Shown one piece after another: positions 6,118 to 12,310 of a DNA stretch of 12,310 nucleotides. The notes under the pieces were generated by a model. It did not search any database and was not told where the DNA came from. It saw nothing but the letters and a program-made list of their open reading frames with translations. The stretch's first letter is position 1. Each line of letters opens with the position of its first letter. This DNA comes from JAJPJX01 sp964568355 (GTDB lineage: Bacteria; Acidobacteriota; Terriglobia; Bryobacterales; Bryobacteraceae): NCBI GenBank assembly GCA_964568355.1, contig CAZMRK010000054.1, forward strand, positions 1 through 12,310, read 5' to 3'. Made by a program: the position numbers and the translations under genes.

Positions 6118-8517
6118 CTATTGCCGCAGTACACTCAGCCCCGGATCCAAAATAACCTTCGCCGGCACCTGCCGTACCGCCACCTGAAACGTCACCGGGT
6201 CGCTGCTGGTGCGCACCCAATGCGTAACCGGCTTGGCCCGGCTGAAACTGATCTCTACCGGAACCGCGGCCGTGAAGTCCTCCGCGACATCGCTCTGCGT
6301 CACCTTACCGGTCACCCGCAAAGCGGGGGCTTTGCCCTTCACCGACCACGAAAGCTTAATCGCCGGAATACCCGTGCCATACACCCACTGTTCGAAAAAG
6401 TTTTCCAGCTTCGGGTCCGGCGAGCCAGGCGGCAGAAATTCCACGGCCAGCTTTTGAAACTGCGCCGTGGAGATGCTGGCGTGAGCATAACGCTTGCAGA
6501 TCGCTGCCAACATGCTCTGAAAGCGCTGGTCTCCCATCTGGCGGCGCAGCATATGCATGATCCACGACCCCTTGCCATACGTGATGTCGCGCCACGCCCC
6601 CGGAGCCTGCGAGTTTTGCAAGCGCGTGCCCAGCACGATCGGCCCGGTCGCATCCACGGTCTGGCCGGCGGTATTCTTCACCAGCAGCGCGGCTTTGTAT
6701 TGTTCCAGCGCGGTCTCCAGGGCACGCGCGCCTTTGCGCTTCTCCAGGTAAAGCAACGCCGAATAGTTCGCCAGCGCCTCCATGAGCCACTCATCGTGAT
6801 AGCCGGCGGGGGCCATGAGGTTGCCCCACCACTGATGGGCCGTCTCGTGCGCCTGCAGGATCTCCGTGAAAAACACCTGCTGCTGCGCGCTCATCCCCGC
6901 AATCGGCTTCGCGCTCGGCCCCAGGTAAGAGAGCGTCGAGAGGTAGATCAGCCCCGGAAAGCCCTGGCCGAACGTCCCGGGCACCGGCGACACCGTCAGT
7001 AGCGGCAGCGCCGGAGGCCCGAAACGGGCCGCCATGAATTCCAGCGCGCCCGCCACGCCCTGAGCCAGTTCCTGTAAGCGCGAGGAGGAACTGGGAGGCG
7101 GTGGCGCAGACGGAATAGAAATCTGATTCGGGCGCGGCCTGCCCCACATAGGAGGCGTAATCGTGATGGGCGCCGCTGGGGGTTGCAGGGCCGCCTCGAC
7201 GGTCCGGTTGGCATAAGCTTCCACCGTATAACCGCCACGGCTCACCCGTGCCTGCTGGTAACGGCCCAAATTGAAGCCGGCCATGCGCACCGGAGCCCCG
7301 GTCCGGCGATGAGTGGTGCGCCATTCGCCTTCCGTCTTATCCTCCACCACCTGGCCCGCCGTCACCAGGTCGAGCTCTTTGGGATAGCGGAAGCGCAGAT
7401 CATAGGTGGTGAACTGCATGCCGTGGTTGGGATACCAGTTCCCGCGCGCACCCACGTAGTAGACGTGATTGCCGGCGTGAAGGATCACCTTGCCCGCCAG
7501 ATGGAACTCCACGTCGTATTCCCGCCCTGGCTCCAGAGGCTCCGGCGGAACCACCAGGAACAGCGTGTTGCCCGAGTTGCGAATCAGGTCCGAGCGCATG
7601 GACTCCCGCTGCAGCACTTCCGCAGGCTTCCCGTCAATCAACACGCTCGTCACTTGCAGATTCGGGTGAACGTCGAACGGCAGCGCTTCCTGCCGCTCCC
7701 GCCCGGCCTTCACTTTCAGGCGGGTCACTTCTTGCAGCTCCAGGTCCGGCTGCAGCGTAGCATCGATCCGGTAATCGCTTACGTCGAAGTCCGCAAATGC
7801 CTTACGCGTCCCGTTCCGCACCGATCGGGCTTCGAAACTGGTCCACACATCGAAATAGGTCCGGTCGTTGCGGCTCGCCATCTGGCCTACTACCATCTGC
7901 TCGGTTCCCCGCGGATCGTACGCGAGATCGAAATTGCCCAGCGTTTTGCCGCTGATCGCCGCCATCAGGAATCCCGTCCTCGGCGCCAGCAGGTCCAGCG
8001 TAATCCGGGTCACGAAGCTGTCGCTGAGATTCCGCACCGTCGATGTCCACTGTTCGCTCAGCAGCACTCCGCGCTCGGGGCTCTTGCGGTTGAATGGATT
8101 CGCCCGCATCTGTTCCACCAGCTCGCGATAGGTGTCGTCCGTGAACAGCAGGACCGTCGCGGTAAGGTGCTCGTCCAGATTGGGTGCGTTCGTAAATGCG
8201 GCCAGCGATTTCCGCTCGCTACGGTTCGGAGGCAGCAGCAATACCTCGGCCTCCCCATTTTCTACATCCGTCGTAAATACCGCCGAGATGCGCCTTCCCG
8301 CCACCGGCTTGCCGAAGATCAGGAAGCCGTCGGCCAGGTAGAACCGGGCATCCTCGCGCACCAGGGTCAGTTCCCGCACGCGATAACATTCCTCCGGGTC
8401 CAGGCTGGCACTCGCGACCTCGCGCGCCAACTCGGCGGCGGTCCCGGCCGCGAACGCTGCGCCGGCCCATAGCAGGAGCACCAGGGATAGCCCTGCCCGT
8501 TCCAGGAGCCGTAGCAT
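6118..8517 (-). CDS. Secreted M1-family zinc metallopeptidase (aminopeptidase-like)
   Basis: The 799-residue protein opens with a signal peptide (residues 1-23; basic LRLLER, then LSLVLLLWAGAAFA with cleavage after AFA), so it acts in the periplasm or outside. Residues about 245-440 look like the M1 N-terminal beta domain. HETAH (557-561) plus E580, 18 residues later, is the gluzincin HExxH-x18-E zinc site, followed by YGKGSWIMHMLRR (647-659) in place of the family YEKG-M-hmLR element. The GxMEN exopeptidase motif is missing; the equivalent region reads GQGFPGLIYLSTLSYLG (517-533), so the N-terminal anchoring of substrate may differ from classical aminopeptidases. About 220 extra N-terminal residues are not recognised. 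A proline/serine-rich linker spans about 446-479. The gene diverges from xseA across 24 bases. Confidence 0.88.
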   Translation of the reverse strand: MLRLLERAGLSLVLLLWAGAAFAAGTAAELAREVASASLDPEECYRVRELTLVREDARFYLADGFLIFGKPVAGRRISAVFTTDVENGEAEVLLLPPNRSERKSLAAFTNAPNLDEHLTATVLLFTDDTYRELVEQMRANPFNRKSPERGVLLSEQWTSTVRNLSDSFVTRITLDLLAPRTGFLMAAISGKTLGNFDLAYDPRGTEQMVVGQMASRNDRTYFDVWTSFEARSVRNGTRKAFADFDVSDYRIDATLQPDLELQEVTRLKVKAGRERQEALPFDVHPNLQVTSVLIDGKPAEVLQRESMRSDLIRNSGNTLFLVVPPEPLEPGREYDVEFHLAGKVILHAGNHVYYVGARGNWYPNHGMQFTTYDLRFRYPKELDLVTAGQVVEDKTEGEWRTTHRRTGAPVRMAGFNLGRYQQARVSRGGYTVEAYANRTVEAALQPPAAPITITPPMWGRPRPNQISIPSAPPPPSSSSRLQELAQGVAGALEFMAARFGPPALPLLTVSPVPGTFGQGFPGLIYLSTLSYLGPSAKPIAGMSAQQQVFFTEILQAHETAHQWWGNLMAPAGYHDEWLMEALANYSALLYLEKRKGARALETALEQYKAALLVKNTAGQTVDATGPIVLGTRLQNSQAPGAWRDITYGKGSWIMHMLRRQMGDQRFQSMLAAICKRYAHASISTAQFQKLAVEFLPPGSPDPKLENFFEQWVYGTGIPAIKLSWSVKGKAPALRVTGKVTQSDVAEDFTAAVPVEISFSRAKPVTHWVRTSSDPVTFQVAVRQVPAKVILDPGLSVLRQ

Positions 8518-8541
8518 GGTTCCAGTCTACAATGGCAGAAG
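8518..8541. promoter_or_regulatory. 24-base divergent junction with opposed -10-like boxes
   Basis: Only 24 bases separate the starts of the M1 peptidase gene and xseA. On the plus strand 8528-8533 reads TACAAT, a 5-of-6 match to TATAAT, eight bases before the GTG of xseA. On the minus strand 8524-8529 reads TAGACT, a weaker box six bases before the peptidase ATG. Neither has a convincing -35, and xseA lacks a Shine-Dalgarno. The spacing would place transcription starts at or near the start codons, which suggests leaderless messages; this is inference. Confidence 0.35.
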
Positions 8542-9900
8542 GTGGAACAATTCGCCCTCGACTTCGCCCCAGCGCGGCGCATCTTCACCGTGAGCGAACT
8601 GACCGCAGGGATCCGTGCGCTGTTCGATGCGGAGTTCTCTGATGTCTGGGTCACGGGAGAAATCTCCGGTCTGAAACTGGCGGCCAGCGGCCACTATTAC
8701 TTCACTCTCAAAGAACGGGAAGCACAGGTGCGCTGCGTGGCCTTTCGCTCCTCCCACCGCTACTGGAAATTCAAGCCGCAAGACGGCCTGGCGGTGCTGG
8801 CGCGGGGCCGGCTGGATGTCTACGAAGCGCGCGGGGAGTATCAGTTGCTGGTGGAGTTGCTCGAGCCGCAAGGGCTCGGAGCGCTGCAACTGGCGTTTGA
8901 GCAGCTCAAAAAGCGCCTGACGCTCGAAGGTCTCTTCGATCCGGCGCGCAAGCGCCCGCTGCCGCGTTATCCCCGCCGTATCGGCATCGTGACTTCGCCG
9001 CGTGGGGCTGTCATCTCCGATATGCTGCAAATCTTCGCCCGCCGCTTTCCCGGCTTGCACATCCGCCTCTATCCGGCGCTGGTGCAGGGCGAGGGCTCCG
9101 TGGACGAAGTTTGCCGCGGTGTGGAATATTTCAGCACCGGAGGATGGGCGGAGGTCGTCATCGTGGCGCGCGGTGGCGGCTCGCTCGAAGACCTGTGGAC
9201 CTTCAACGAAGAGGCCGTAGCCCGCGCCATCGCCGCCTGCGCCGTGCCGGTCGTCTCCGCGGTGGGACACGAGACCGACGTCACCATCGCCGATTTCGTC
9301 GCCGATCTCCGCGCGCCCACCCCGTCCGCTGCCGCGGAAATGATCATCTGCACCCGCCAGGAGCTGCTGGAGAGCATCGAAGCTACGCGGCAGCGTGCCA
9401 TCCAGTGCCTGCGCTACCGCCTGGCGATCCTGGCCCGCCGCCTGCACCAGCAGGGCGTCGACCGCGCGCTCTCGCTGCTGCACCGGGCCATCGGCCGGCA
9501 GCTCCAGCGCCTGGACGAGTGCGATTATCTTCTGCGGGAAAGTCTCCGGGCGGCGCTGGAGGCCCGCCGCCGGCGGCTGCGCGACCTGGAAGCCGGCCTG
9601 CTCCGGCGAGATCTCCGGCTGCGCTTCGCCTCCAGCCGCCGGCGCCTGGAGAGCGCCCAGGCGTCCGCCACCCAATCGGTACGTCTGGCCATGGCCCGCC
9701 GGCAATCGTTGCTCGATCAGATGACGGCGCGCCTCTCCCAGCTCAGTCCCCTGCGCATTCTGGACCGCGGCTATGCTATCGTGACCAATGAAACCGGTCA
9801 GATTGTAAAGGACAGTGCCGCCGCCGCGGCAGACTCTTCCATTCAGGTGCTGCTGGCCAGGGGGCGCCTTGAGGCGAAGGTAACGAAATCCCATGCATAA
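8542..9900 (+). CDS. xseA: Exodeoxyribonuclease VII large subunit
   Basis: The 452-residue cytoplasmic protein is a full-length XseA, the catalytic subunit of the nuclease that degrades single-stranded DNA from both ends. The N-terminal OB-fold (about 13-110) includes FTVSELT (15-21), VWVTGEISG (35-43) and YYFTLK (52-57). The catalytic region has RIGIVTSPRGA (146-156), ARGGGSLEDLW (209-219), GHETDVTIADFVADLRAPTPSAAAE (242-266; note GHETD and PTPSAAAE) and then a long arginine-rich coiled coil (about 275-400), ending with the LDRGYAIV motif (407-414). The GTG at 8542 is the only in-frame start before a stop at 8512 and gives the standard EQF---P-R--TVSEL opening. The small subunit gene xseB, which often follows, is not present between xseA and acpP. 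Confidence 0.96.
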   Translation: MEQFALDFAPARRIFTVSELTAGIRALFDAEFSDVWVTGEISGLKLAASGHYYFTLKEREAQVRCVAFRSSHRYWKFKPQDGLAVLARGRLDVYEARGEYQLLVELLEPQGLGALQLAFEQLKKRLTLEGLFDPARKRPLPRYPRRIGIVTSPRGAVISDMLQIFARRFPGLHIRLYPALVQGEGSVDEVCRGVEYFSTGGWAEVVIVARGGGSLEDLWTFNEEAVARAIAACAVPVVSAVGHETDVTIADFVADLRAPTPSAAAEMIICTRQELLESIEATRQRAIQCLRYRLAILARRLHQQGVDRALSLLHRAIGRQLQRLDECDYLLRESLRAALEARRRRLRDLEAGLLRRDLRLRFASSRRRLESAQASATQSVRLAMARRQSLLDQMTARLSQLSPLRILDRGYAIVTNETGQIVKDSAAAAADSSIQVLLARGRLEAKVTKSHA

Positions 9901-9931
9901 GCAGGCGTGCGACGGTCCGAATGCCTGTGCG

Positions 9932-9952
9932 CCGCTGTTGCCAAAACAGCGG
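9932..9952. repeat. Perfect palindrome over the acpP promoter -35 region
   Basis: CCGCTGTT (9932-9939) and AACAGCGG (9945-9952) form a perfect 8-base inverted repeat with a 5-base loop. The right arm is not followed by a T-run, so it is a poor intrinsic terminator for xseA. It overlaps the predicted -35 box of acpP, which makes an operator the more attractive reading. Confidence 0.6.
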
Positions 9953-9967
9953 AAAGATCGCTAGAAT
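9938..9967 (+). promoter_or_regulatory. Predicted sigma-70-type promoter of acpP-fabF
   Basis: TTGCCA (9938-9943) and TAGAAT (9962-9967) each match the consensus in five of six positions and are 18 bases apart. Transcription would begin near 9974, giving a leader of about 25 bases that contains the acpP ribosome site. It lies downstream of the xseA stop codon, so acpP-fabF probably forms its own unit. Confidence 0.55.
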
Positions 9968-9988
9968 CAATGAGTTTGCACATAGTTC

Positions 9989-9994
9989 AGGAGG
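9989..9994 (+). promoter_or_regulatory. Shine-Dalgarno of acpP
   Basis: AGGAGG is a perfect anti-16S match with a short four-base spacer to ATG at 9999. It fixes the start of acpP over an in-frame ATG at 9921, which would add 26 non-family residues and lies upstream of the predicted promoter. Confidence 0.8.
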
Positions 9995-9998
9995 AACA

Positions 9999-10238
9999 AT
10001 GGCAGTTGAGCAGAAGGTGAAGCAGATTATTGTTGAGCAACTGGGTGTCGATGAAAGCCAGGTGGATAACAATGCCTCTTTCGTGGACGACCTGGGCGCC
10101 GACTCGCTCGACATTGTCGAGTTGGTAATGGCTTTTGAAGAAGCTTTCGAACTGGAAATTCCCGACGAGGATGCCGAAAAAATCACCACGGTCAAGGATG
10201 CCGTTGAGTACATCGAGGGCAAGACTTCCAAGAAGTAA
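9999..10238 (+). CDS. acpP: Acyl carrier protein
   Basis: This 79-residue acidic protein is a textbook type II acyl carrier protein. The phosphopantetheine attachment motif GADSLDIVEL places the prosthetic group on S36, and the surrounding helix II DSLDIVELVMAFEEAF and helix III region IPDEDAEKI are the surfaces recognised by the fatty acid synthase enzymes. It shuttles growing acyl chains in the cytoplasm between the Fab enzymes, beginning with the FabF encoded 33 bases downstream. The strong ribosome site and the nearby promoter fit high expression. The C-terminal GKTSKK tail is basic and short. Polyketide or other specialised carrier proteins are unlikely given the neighbour and the close match to the housekeeping pattern. 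Confidence 0.97.
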   Translation: MAVEQKVKQIIVEQLGVDESQVDNNASFVDDLGADSLDIVELVMAFEEAFELEIPDEDAEKITTVKDAVEYIEGKTSKK

Positions 10239-10259
10239 GCAGGTCGGCCAATTCTCACT

Positions 10260-10265
10260 GAGGAG
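10260..10265 (+). promoter_or_regulatory. Shine-Dalgarno that sets the TTG start of fabF
   Basis: GAGGAG ends six bases before TTG at 10272. An ATG at 10267 is out of frame and reaches a stop after eight codons, so TTG is the only start that gives the full, family-length FabF. Confidence 0.75.
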
Positions 10266-10271
10266 AATGTA

Positions 10272-11513
10272 TTGTCCCGAAGAGTGGTTGTAACAGGTGT
10301 CGGCCTGCTGACGCCCGTTGGCATCGGTACAGAGGTCTCTTGGCGGGCTCTGGTCGCCGGGAAGTGTGGCATTGGTCCCATCACGGCGTTCGATGCCTCC
10401 CAGTTCTCTTGTCGGATTGCCGGAGAGGTTCGGGGTTTCGATCCGCACCAATATATAGAAAAAAAAGAAATTAAGAAGATGGGGCGCTTCATCCAGTTTG
10501 CCATCGCTGCCTCGGAATGCGCCCTCAGTTCCTCCGGATTACAAGTGCAGCCCGACCAGGCCGAACGGGTCGGCGTCTACATCGGCAGCGGCATCGGCGG
10601 GTTTGAGGTCATCGAGCGCGAGCACCAGACGCTGCTGGAGCACGGCCCCCGGCGCATCTCCCCCTTTTTTATTCCTGCCACCATCGTGAATCTGGCGTCC
10701 GGCTATGTATCGATTCGGACCGGCGCGAAAGGCCCCAACTCGGCTACGGCCACGGCCTGTACTACCAGTGCGCATTCCATCGGCGATTCGTTCAAAATCA
10801 TCCAGCGCGATGATGCCGACGTGATGATTTGCGGAGGCACGGAAGCCTGCATCACCCCCATGGGAGTGGGGGGATTTGCGGCCATGCGCGCTCTGTCGAC
10901 CCGAAACGACGAGCCGGAGCGAGCCTCCCGCCCCTGGGATCTGAATCGTGACGGATTTGTCGTAGGTGAGGGTGCCGGCATCCTGGTTCTCGAAGAACTG
11001 GAGTTCGCGCGCAAGCGCGGCGCCCACATTCTTGCCGAGCTGGTGGGCTACGGGATGAGCGCCGACGCCTTCCACGTCACCTCTCCTTCCGAGGATGGCG
11101 ACGGAGCCTTTCGCGTCATGCGCAACGCTTTGCGGGATGCCCGCCTGGAGCCCAGCCAGATCGACTATGTCAACGCGCACGGCACTTCCACCGAGATCGG
11201 CGACAAGATCGAGAGCCTCGCCATCAAGCGCTGCTTCGAAGATCACGCTCGCAAGCTGGCAGTGAGTTCCACTAAGTCCATGACCGGCCACTTGCTCGGC
11301 GGCGCCGGCGGACTGGAAGCCGGCATCACCGTGCTGGCTCTGCGCGACCAGGTGGCGCCACCTACCATTAACTACGAGACTCCCGATCCGGAGTGCGACC
11401 TCGACTATGTTCCCAATCAGGCGCGCTCCATGAAGATCGACTACGCCCTGACCAACTCGTTCGGCTTCGGCGGGACGAACGGCGCGTTGATCTTCAAACG
11501 TTTCACCGATTAG
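10272..11513 (+). CDS. fabF: Beta-ketoacyl-ACP synthase II
   Basis: The 413-residue cytoplasmic enzyme condenses malonyl-ACP with acyl-ACP in fatty acid elongation and has the same length as E. coli FabF. The thiolase-fold catalytic triad is in place: C163 in TATACTTSAH, H303 in NAHGTST and H340 in KSMTGHLLGGAGG. The acyl-site loop at the end is present as TNSFGFGGTNG (394-404). It begins with RRVVVTGVGLLTPVG, the standard FabF opening, from a TTG start backed by a good ribosome site. It follows acpP by 33 bases, the usual acpP-fabF operon. A KasA-like variant or a polyketide synthase subunit is unlikely because no chain-length-factor or specialised partner genes are adjacent. Confidence 0.97.
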   Translation: MSRRVVVTGVGLLTPVGIGTEVSWRALVAGKCGIGPITAFDASQFSCRIAGEVRGFDPHQYIEKKEIKKMGRFIQFAIAASECALSSSGLQVQPDQAERVGVYIGSGIGGFEVIEREHQTLLEHGPRRISPFFIPATIVNLASGYVSIRTGAKGPNSATATACTTSAHSIGDSFKIIQRDDADVMICGGTEACITPMGVGGFAAMRALSTRNDEPERASRPWDLNRDGFVVGEGAGILVLEELEFARKRGAHILAELVGYGMSADAFHVTSPSEDGDGAFRVMRNALRDARLEPSQIDYVNAHGTSTEIGDKIESLAIKRCFEDHARKLAVSSTKSMTGHLLGGAGGLEAGITVLALRDQVAPPTINYETPDPECDLDYVPNQARSMKIDYALTNSFGFGGTNGALIFKRFTD

Positions 11514-11522
11514 GTCCCGGCC

Positions 11523-11553
11523 ATCGCGGTCCGGCGCCCGTCCGGGCCGCGAT
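11523..11553 (+). terminator. Strong GC-rich hairpin after fabF, without a U-tract
   Basis: The arms 11523-11534 and 11542-11553 pair over 12 positions (11 Watson-Crick and one G-U) around a 7-base loop. The stem starts nine bases after the fabF stop. No T-run follows, so complete intrinsic termination is doubtful. It could be a partial terminator, a 3'-end stabiliser or a Rho-linked pause that separates expression of acpP-fabF from etfB. Confidence 0.55.
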
Positions 11554-11576
11554 CAGGTGCCGCTCCCGGATCCGTT

Positions 11577-12310
11577 ATGAAAATCGTCGTTTGCATCAAA
11601 CAAGTCCCCGCCCGCGATTCCCTGTTACGAATTGCCTCTTCGGGCACCTGGATTCAGGAAGACGATCTCAGCTACGAAATCAATGAGCCGGACGCTTACG
11701 CGCTCGAAGAAGGGCTGCGGCTGAAAGAGCAGCACTCCGGTGAGCTGGTAGTCCTGTGCGCCGGCCCCGCCGGCGCGTCGCAAACCATCCGGGAGGCTCT
11801 GGCCAAAGGCGCCGACCGCGCAATCCACATCGAGGAAGACGATCTGGGGAGCTACGATCCCCTCGCCGCCGCCCGCCTGCTGGCCGCGGCCCTGACTCCC
11901 GAAAAGCCCGACCTGGTGCTCACCGGTCTCCAATCGGACGATCTGGGCTATGGCCAGACTGGCGTGATCCTGGCCGAACTGCTTGGACTGCCGCATGCCA
12001 CCATCATCATGCAGGTGGAGAAGCAGGACAGCGGGATTCGCGTGAAACGCGAACTGGAAGACGGCTGGTTCCAACATGTGGAGATGCCGCTCCCTGCCCT
12101 GCTGACCATTCAGTCCGGCATCAACAAGCTGCGCTATGCCACTTTGATGGGAATCAAGAAAGCCAAGACCAAAGAGGTTCGCAAACTCACGGCCGCCGAA
12201 CTCGGCGTGGCCTCCGGCGCGGCCTCCATCCGCCTGGAGCGGATCTATCTTCCCGAGCGCAGCAAACAGACCCAGATCTTCGAGGGCAGCCCCCAGGAAG
12301 CCGCTGCCAG
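11577..12310 (+). CDS. etfB: Electron transfer flavoprotein beta subunit (3' end cut off)
   Basis: An ATG at 11577 opens 244 codons plus two bases that run off the right edge, close to the usual 250-265 residues. The N-terminus MKIVVCIKQVP and EINEPDAYALEEGLRLKE (34-51) are standard. GLQSDDLGYGQTGVILAELLGLPHAT (117-142) is the nucleotide-binding block, and KRELEDGW (157-164) then INKLRYATLMGIKKAKTK (182-199) is the family signature, with KLRY where most members have -PRY. EtfB pairs with EtfA to carry electrons from acyl-CoA and other flavin dehydrogenases to the quinone pool; in bacteria the beta subunit holds AMP or, in bifurcating forms, a second FAD. Which type this is cannot be decided here. 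No good Shine-Dalgarno is seen, and a strong hairpin separates it from fabF. etfA probably follows outside the window. Confidence 0.93.
   Translation, partial: MKIVVCIKQVPARDSLLRIASSGTWIQEDDLSYEINEPDAYALEEGLRLKEQHSGELVVLCAGPAGASQTIREALAKGADRAIHIEEDDLGSYDPLAAARLLAAALTPEKPDLVLTGLQSDDLGYGQTGVILAELLGLPHATIIMQVEKQDSGIRVKRELEDGWFQHVEMPLPALLTIQSGINKLRYATLMGIKKAKTKEVRKLTAAELGVASGAASIRLERIYLPERSKQTQIFEGSPQEAAA

Noticed and set aside
7183..8472. 429-codon open frame on the plus strand
   Set aside because: It is antisense to the M1 peptidase with its intact signal peptide and zinc site; no domain or ribosome site supports it.
8527..9894. 455-codon open frame on the minus strand
   Set aside because: It is antisense to xseA, whose motifs are complete; the translation is low in complexity and unlike any family I know.
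9893..9964. 23-codon ORF overlapping the end of xseA, considered as a possible xseB remnant
   Set aside because: It is far shorter than XseB, shows no similarity to it, has no ribosome site and runs through the acpP promoter.
10267..10293. Eight-codon ORF overlapping the fabF start, considered as a leader peptide
   Set aside because: It uses the same ribosome site with poorer spacing and has no run of regulatory codons; it is probably a chance ATG.

Overview
The window looks like a piece of a GC-rich bacterial chromosome with twelve genes packed closely together. The largest non-coding gap is about 130 bases, so no stretch over 300 bases lacks a gene. The gene mix includes a fused homocysteine methyltransferase/methylenetetrahydrofolate reductase, a Tat-exported protein followed by an SMP-30 lactonase-like protein, a secreted M1 peptidase without a recognisable GxMEN motif, and acpP-fabF next to an electron transfer flavoprotein gene. 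This points to Acidobacteria of the Solibacter/Bryobacter type. That assignment is an inference from gene style only; no rRNA or other marker lies in the window.

Layout. Bases 1-3325 hold a three-gene minus-strand operon. Its order of transcription is the fused MetH-like/MetF enzyme (1457-3325), a TsaC/Sua5-type threonylcarbamoyl-AMP synthase (805-1443), and a membrane acyltransferase of the heparan-alpha-glucosaminide N-acetyltransferase type (1-774, cut by the window edge). Bases 3326-3455 are a divergent control region rich in inverted repeats. Bases 3456-5443 hold a plus-strand pair, a Tat-signal protein resembling a degenerate Gfo/Idh/MocA protein and an SMP-30/gluconolactonase-like protein, joined by a one-base stop/start overlap. 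Bases 5468-6063 are a minus-strand ParD-ParE toxin-antitoxin pair with a repeat-containing upstream region. Bases 6118-8517 encode the secreted M1 metallopeptidase on the minus strand. It diverges from xseA (8542-9900, plus) across only 24 bases. The right end is a plus-strand lipid/energy block: acpP (9999-10238), fabF (10272-11513) and the 3'-truncated etfB (11577-12310).

How the genes work together. The left operon combines methionine/one-carbon metabolism with tRNA t6A modification and a probable sugar acetylase, mostly housekeeping. AcpP carries the acyl chains that FabF elongates. The EtfB partner passes electrons from flavin dehydrogenases, a plausible link to acyl-CoA oxidation, but a strong hairpin separates it from fabF. 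The exported Tat protein and the SMP-30 protein are translationally coupled and probably act in one carbohydrate or lactone pathway that I cannot name.

Most of the window is ordinary core genome. I see no CRISPR array, insertion sequence, tRNA, rRNA or phage gene. The parts most worth a second look are the nested palindromes at 3331-3423, the uncharacterised Tat protein, the 21-base palindrome over the predicted acpP promoter, and the 24-base divergent M1/xseA junction, where opposed -10-like boxes suggest leaderless transcripts.
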